Source: Gp13-AA77 sp035516075 (lineage in GTDB: Bacteria; Acidobacteriota; Terriglobia; UBA7540). From it: a stretch of DNA of 35,446 nucleotides. Location: NCBI GenBank assembly GCA_035516075.1, contig DATJAQ010000164.1, forward strand, positions 1 through 35,446, read 5' to 3'. A program made the position numbers and the translations under genes. Below, piece after piece: positions 31,457 to 35,446 of the stretch (position 1 is its first letter; each line of letters starts with the position of its first letter). The notes beneath the pieces were generated by a model, which saw only the letters and a program-made list of their open reading frames with translations, was not told the origin of the DNA and searched no databases.

Positions 31457-33064
31457 ATGCACATGAAATTCCGGTATCTGGGGGTTTTGTTCCTGACGGT
31501 CGTTCCGGCGCTCACCCTGGGCGAGCCGGCCGGCGGCATCCCCCACCTTGAAAAGCACGGCACCGCCACGCAGTTGGTGGTGGACGGCAAGCCCTTTCTG
31601 ATGCTGGCCGCCGAACTGCACAACTCCAGCTCTTCCAGCCTCGATTACATGCGCCCCATCTGGCCGCGCCTGGCGGCCGTTCCGCTCAATACCGTGCTGG
31701 CGCCGGTCTCGTGGGAGCTCGTCGAGCCGGCGGAAGGGCGCTTCGACTTCGCCCTGGTGGACGGTCTCATCGCGGACGCGCGCCGCCATAACCTGCACCT
31801 TGTTTTTCTCTGGCTCGCCAGCTGGAAGAACGGCATGTCGAGTTACGCGCCGCTTTGGGTGAAGGAAGACACGAAACGATTTCCGCGCGTGATCGAAAAG
31901 GACGGCCAGCCGGTGGAGATTTTGAGCCCGCTCGGCCGCGAAACCGGGCAGGCGGATGCACGCGCCTTCCGTGCCCTCATGCGGCACATCCGCGAGGTGG
32001 ACGGCGAGGCGCATACCGTGCTGATGATGCAGGTGGAGAACGAGGTGGGCGTGCTCGGCGATTCGCGCGACCGCTCGCCTGCGGCCAACCAGGCCTTCGA
32101 CGCCGCCATCCCGGCCGGGCTCGGGGCCTATCTGAGCGAGCATCGCGCCTCGCTCATTCCTGAATTTCGCCAGCGCTGGGAAGACGCCGGCGCCAACACG
32201 TCCGGCACGTGGCAGGAGGTTTTCGGCCCCGGAGCGGCCACGGACAAGATCTTCATGGCCTGGGGCTACGCCCGGTTCATCCAGCAGGTGGCGGCCGAGG
32301 GCAAGGCGGAGTATCCCATTCCCATGTACGTCAACACCTGGCTCGCCGGGCCCACGGCTTCGCCGGGCGATTATCCGAGCGGCGGTCCGCTGCCGGAGGT
32401 GATGGACCTCTGGAAGGCGGCGGGCAGCGCCATCGACATCTATTCGCCCGACATTTATGCCCCCAACTTCGCCGAGTGGTGCGAGCGTTACCATCGGGCC
32501 GGCAATCCGCTGTTCATTCCCGAGACGCGCGGCGAAGCGTTCGGCGAGGCCAACGTGTTCTACGCCCTCGGCGCGCACAACGCTATCGGCTTCTCGCCCT
32601 TCGGGATCGATTCGTGGGACGACAAAGACAACGATCTCGGCAAAAGCTACGGGGTGCTGGCCGAGATCGCGCCCATCGTCCTGGCACACGAGGGCGCCGA
32701 TGAGATGACCGGTTTTCTGTTAGGTGAGAGCCACCCGCAGGTGACCGTCACCCTGGGCGGCTACCAAGTCGAGGTGAGCCTCGACGAGATCTTCGGCAGC
32801 GGCGCTAATACTGGATTCGGACTTATTATTGCGACCGGGCTGAACCAGTTTCTGGGCGCGGGCAGCGGCTTTCGGGTGCGATTTTCACCCAAGTCACCCG
32901 GGCCGCCGCACGTGGGCATGGCGTCGATTGACGAAGGATCGTTTGTGGGGGGAGGCTGGATTCCCGCCCGGCGGCTGAACGGCGACGAGGACGACCAGGG
33001 AAAGTACTGGCGCTTCGCCCCTCAGCGCGTCAATCTGGAAAAAGCCTCGCTGTACCGGTACTGA
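31457..33064 (+). CDS. Exported beta-galactosidase, GH35/GH42-like with DUF5597-type C-terminus
   Basis: The 535-residue protein has a signal peptide (YLGVLFLTVVPALTLGEP). The TIM-barrel GH-A clan domain carries acid/base Glu196 in MMQVENEVGVLG and nucleophile Glu356 in PLFIPETRGE. ELHNSSSSSLDYMRPIWPRL and APVSWELVEPAEGRFDF are typical GH35/GH42 N-terminal blocks. The C-terminal third looks like the DUF5597 beta domain. It should hydrolyse beta-galactosides from plant or microbial glycans outside the cytoplasm. Tandem ATGs lie at 31457 and 31463; GAGGAGG is better spaced for the second. Together with the GH20 enzyme it points to polysaccharide scavenging. Confidence 0.88.
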   Translation: MHMKFRYLGVLFLTVVPALTLGEPAGGIPHLEKHGTATQLVVDGKPFLMLAAELHNSSSSSLDYMRPIWPRLAAVPLNTVLAPVSWELVEPAEGRFDFALVDGLIADARRHNLHLVFLWLASWKNGMSSYAPLWVKEDTKRFPRVIEKDGQPVEILSPLGRETGQADARAFRALMRHIREVDGEAHTVLMMQVENEVGVLGDSRDRSPAANQAFDAAIPAGLGAYLSEHRASLIPEFRQRWEDAGANTSGTWQEVFGPGAATDKIFMAWGYARFIQQVAAEGKAEYPIPMYVNTWLAGPTASPGDYPSGGPLPEVMDLWKAAGSAIDIYSPDIYAPNFAEWCERYHRAGNPLFIPETRGEAFGEANVFYALGAHNAIGFSPFGIDSWDDKDNDLGKSYGVLAEIAPIVLAHEGADEMTGFLLGESHPQVTVTLGGYQVEVSLDEIFGSGANTGFGLIIATGLNQFLGAGSGFRVRFSPKSPGPPHVGMASIDEGSFVGGGWIPARRLNGDEDDQGKYWRFAPQRVNLEKASLYRY

Positions 33065-33354
33065 GCGATTCTCGCCGCCTCGGTCAGGTGCCGCACCAGC
33101 GCAACAGCTTAGGTTCCTCCGCTGCCTGCTCTTTGTGTCTGCTCCGCGATCTCTGTGGTGAGGCCGTCCGCTCGGCCGCCCGCGGCCGCCTCAGTGCTGC
33201 GAGGCGCGAAACGGCAATTCACAAGAAATCTCCCCGCCGCAACCTTTTCAACAGCGCAAGTGCTTGAATCTACAAACTAAAATGAACAGTCGCAAAATTC
33301 CCAATTGTCCCCACGGCGCCTAAAAAGCGTGCTAGGCTCTCTGCGGGTTCGGAG

Positions 33355-33556
33355 GTCCGTTGCCATTGGTCCGTTGTCCGTCGTCGGTCGTCCGTTGTCA
33401 GTAGTCCGCAGTCAGTTGTCGCTTGCTCTTGGATCGTGGATAGAGGATCTAGGATCAACGACCGTTGCCAGGAGGATTTGGCAGCTCGCGACTCACAACT
33501 GACCACTGACAACGGACGGTTAGCAACTGACAGCGGACAATCGGCAACTGACGACG
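33355..33556. repeat. Inverted pair of degenerate GTCCGTTGTC/AACTGACAAC arrays
   Basis: The left arm (33355-33422) is a run of degenerate 9-11-mers such as GTCCGTTGTC, GTCAGTAGTC and GTCAGTTGTC. The right arm (33490-33556) is the same family in reverse orientation (AACTGACCACTGACAACGGA and so on). About 65 bp containing TGGATCGTGGATAGAGGATC lies between them. The whole could fold as a long imperfect stem. Confidence 0.65.
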
Positions 33557-33630
33557 CACTATGGACTTCCGAGCTCATGGAGCGAATGCCGGGCGAATGT
33601 ACAGAATGTGCCGCCCAGGTTGTTTCCGCC

Positions 33631-33890
33631 AAAGCCGGAATGTGCCACGGAATGAATGAGATATGGACAGGGTTCCAAATGCGGGGGGGCGTCGAAAACG
33701 TGGAATGTTGAACGAAATGAGTACGATGCGAGGAAAATGGCAAAAAAAAGAAAAATTTTGCAAAGCCACAATGTGACGTAGAATGAATGAGATACAAGAT
33801 TTGGAAGGGCTCTCCAAAGCCACAATGTCGTTTAGAATCAATGAGATGTAAATTTTACACAAAGCCAAAGTGAGAAAAATGAGAATCGTG
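33631..33890 (+). repeat. A/T-rich direct repeats, AAAGCC-ACAATGT...GAATGAATGAGAT unit
   Basis: Three clear copies of a 33-bp unit lie at 33631-33663, 33762-33794 and 33816-33848, with a weaker fourth starting at 33861. Shared words are AAAGCC, AATGT, GAAT(G/C)AATGAGAT. Spacing is 131, 54 and 45 bp, so it is neither a regular tandem array nor a CRISPR. Base composition is clearly lower in GC than the flanks, which suggests a foreign or specialised origin. Confidence 0.6.
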
Positions 33891-34350
33891 TAAGTGGCGT
33901 TAAATCAGATGGTTGATAGAAGAGGCCCAAAATGCCAAAGCCATTAAAAGCCCAGTCGTCGAAACTCAGCCGGGGCGGGCAGGCGGGACTTGGGATTGCC
34001 AGGTTTCCAGGTGATGCCTTCCGGCGGCACCCGCCAGGCGAGGGATAGGCTGACTGACGATGATCCACACGATCCGGTGCATCTGAGCCAGCCAGCCGAC
34101 GGCTTGGTGCGAATAGGCCACCTTCCGCCGAGAGCCGCGTTTCGGTCTGGAGTGCCATGGATCGCATAACACGTTATCTATGAATAACATAAGGATAGTC
34201 GCGGTGAGCCGAGGCGCGAATGGAACGGCGGATGCAGTAAGATAGTTGGGAGAAGCTTACGGAACTCGACAGGATTGAACTCGGACGAGAGTCAAGGCTA
34301 TTCGTTTGCACGAAAGAGGATTCGCGAGTCATCACCTTGGGAGGTGCGCC

Positions 34351-35446
34351 ATGAAGAACTCAGAGTCCCGAAAATCAAGTTCTAAGATGTTCCTTTGGCT
34401 GCTGCCGTTACTGCTGACGGCGCCGCTGCTGGCTCAGGAAGGAAACCCGCCCGGACGGGCGGCGAGGCTGAGCTTCACACAAGGCAACGTTTCCTTCCAA
34501 CCCAACGGCGCAACCGATTGGAGCCAGGCGACGCTGAACTACACGCTCACCACGGGCGACCGGCTTTACACCGATCAGGGCGCCCGGGCGGAACTCGAAG
34601 CCGGCCCCTTTGCCGTTCGGCTGGCAGATTCCACCGACGTCACCCTGGCCAATCTCGACGACCAGACGCTGCAGCTTGGCATCGGCCAGGGAAGCGTGCG
34701 CGTCACGGTGTATGAGTTGCCATCGGGCAACACCGTGGAAATCGATACACCCAACGGAGCGCTCACCGCGCTCGCACCCGGGTCCTACAGGGTTGACGTG
34801 GACCCCAACAACGGCACCCGCGTGATCGTGAACAACGGCAGCCTGCAGGTGAGCGGCGGCGACGCCAACGCGACGGTGGAGGCGGGACAGGCTGTCGAAC
34901 TCTCGGGCACCGGACCCATTCAAATCAACTCGATCGACTTCCCCGGCCAGGACGACTTCGATCAGTGGTGCGCGGGCCGCGACCAGCGTTTGCAGCGGTT
35001 CGCCTCGCGCCAGTATGTGAACCCTTACAACGTTCCCGGCGCTGAGGACCTGGACGCCTACGGCCGCTGGCAGACCGTCGGAGAGTACGGCCCGGTCTGG
35101 TACCCGAGTAACGTGGCGTCGGATTGGGTACCCTACCGCACCGGCCACTGGGCATGGATCGAGCCCTGGGGCTGGACCTGGGTGGAAGATGAACCTTGGG
35201 GATATACGCCGTTCCACTACGGCCGCTGGGCGCTGATTGGATCCCGCTGGGGATGGGTGCCAGGCCCGGTGGACGTGAGACCCGTGTATTCTCCGGCTCT
35301 GGTTGCGTTCGTCGGTGGCGGCGGGTTCTCGATCGGCGTCAGATTCGGGGGCGGCGCCGTGGCTGCCTGGTTCCCGTTGGGGCCTCGAGATCCCTTTATC
35401 CCATGGTATCACCACAACGGGGATTACTTGCGTCGGGTGAATGTTA
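34351..35446 (+). CDS. FecR-domain / DUF6600 exported protein, cut by the window end
   Basis: The ORF is open to the last base (365 codons seen, no stop). GGGAGG lies 6 bp before ATG 34351. A signal peptide (MFLWLLPLLLTAPLLAQ, cleaved near residue 28) is followed by a FecR-like beta domain at about 80-175 (VRLADSTDVTLANL, GSVRVTVYELPSGNTVEIDT, PNGALTALAPGSYRVDV). A Trp/Tyr/Gly-rich DUF6600-type region follows (about 235-320: YGRWQTVGEYGPVWYP, YRTGHWAWIEPWGWTWVEDE, WGYTPFHYGRWALI). This pairing is typical of exported Acidobacteria and Proteobacteria proteins of unknown role; it is not the classical FecR anti-sigma regulator, as no ECF sigma factor or TonB receptor is nearby. Confidence 0.88.
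   Translation, partial: MKNSESRKSSSKMFLWLLPLLLTAPLLAQEGNPPGRAARLSFTQGNVSFQPNGATDWSQATLNYTLTTGDRLYTDQGARAELEAGPFAVRLADSTDVTLANLDDQTLQLGIGQGSVRVTVYELPSGNTVEIDTPNGALTALAPGSYRVDVDPNNGTRVIVNNGSLQVSGGDANATVEAGQAVELSGTGPIQINSIDFPGQDDFDQWCAGRDQRLQRFASRQYVNPYNVPGAEDLDAYGRWQTVGEYGPVWYPSNVASDWVPYRTGHWAWIEPWGWTWVEDEPWGYTPFHYGRWALIGSRWGWVPGPVDVRPVYSPALVAFVGGGGFSIGVRFGGGAVAAWFPLGPRDPFIPWYHHNGDYLRRVNV

Larger units (their letters stand above)
33065..34350. other. 1.3-kb non-coding, repeat-rich region
   Basis: No ORF here has a recognisable product; the long minus-strand frames are repeats read as protein. From 33065 to about 33300 it is ordinary GC-rich DNA with a degenerate TTTGTGTCTGCTCCGCGATC-type word common in intergenic repeats. 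Then follow a large inverted array (33355-33556) and an A/T-rich direct-repeat block (33631-33890). The last 160 bp before the FecR-like gene should contain its promoter, but I cannot point to one. Confidence 0.6.

Noticed and set aside
33270..33868. Minus-strand ORFs with repeating hydrophobic words (HIVAL, SFIL)
   Set aside because: The repeated words come from the DNA direct repeats read as protein; no start signal and no family match.
33960..34190. Possible decayed transposase or helicase fragment on the minus strand
   Set aside because: Short coding-like stretches change frame and match no motif I can name; not enough to support a call.

Overview
The window looks like a chromosomal segment of an Acidobacteriota bacterium, probably from the Solibacter/Bryobacter side of the phylum. 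This is inferred from the high GC content, a PEP-CTERM protein, an HTH-TolB-TPR regulator architecture, several exported proteins of types common in that phylum, two exported glycoside hydrolases, and many palindromic intergenic repeats. No rRNA, tRNA, prophage, intact transposon or CRISPR array was found.

1-4.6 kb: branched-chain amino acid genes leuA, ilvB and ilvN on the plus strand. A short Leu/Val-rich leader ORF with a strong hairpin precedes leuA, and a different palindromic repeat sits in each intergenic gap. ilvC is absent. 4.6-5.9 kb: a truncated C-terminal fragment and a PEP-CTERM exported protein, both minus strand.

6.0-10.6 kb: the most striking block. It is a minus-strand stressosome operon, rsbR-rsbS-rsbT-rsbX, running directly into a histidine kinase and a NarL-type response regulator. 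The kinase carries an N-terminal region like the RsbT-binding domain of RsbU. The arrangement suggests that RsbT released from the stressosome switches on a two-component kinase instead of the usual RsbU phosphatase and sigma-B cascade. Just downstream lies a stand-alone receiver whose phospho-acceptor Asp is replaced by Ser.

11.1-14.4 kb: a PAP2-like membrane phosphatase, a regulator gene broken by one in-frame amber codon and apparently missing its TPR region, and a GH20 hexosaminidase. 14.5-18.8 kb: a respiratory module (tetraheme cytochrome c, Tat-exported four-cluster ferredoxin, NrfD-type quinone-interacting membrane protein, large membrane protein) with no catalytic subunit. A perfect CRP-type palindrome lies upstream.

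18.9-23.4 kb: a RAYT transposase remnant, an exported protein, a DUF1801 protein and an exported M1 aminopeptidase. 23.4-24.8 kb: a 1.4-kb non-coding region full of short direct repeats, including three of the four copies of a 22-bp motif (TGTCCA-N7-TACACTTTT). 24.8-35.4 kb: an RpoD-type sigma factor, an AsmA-like protein, an exported WD40 protein behind a Cys-rich lipoprotein, an outer-membrane lipoprotein-sorting-like protein, a GH35/GH42-type beta-galactosidase, a second repeat-rich non-coding region of about 1.3 kb, and an FecR/DUF6600 protein cut by the window edge.
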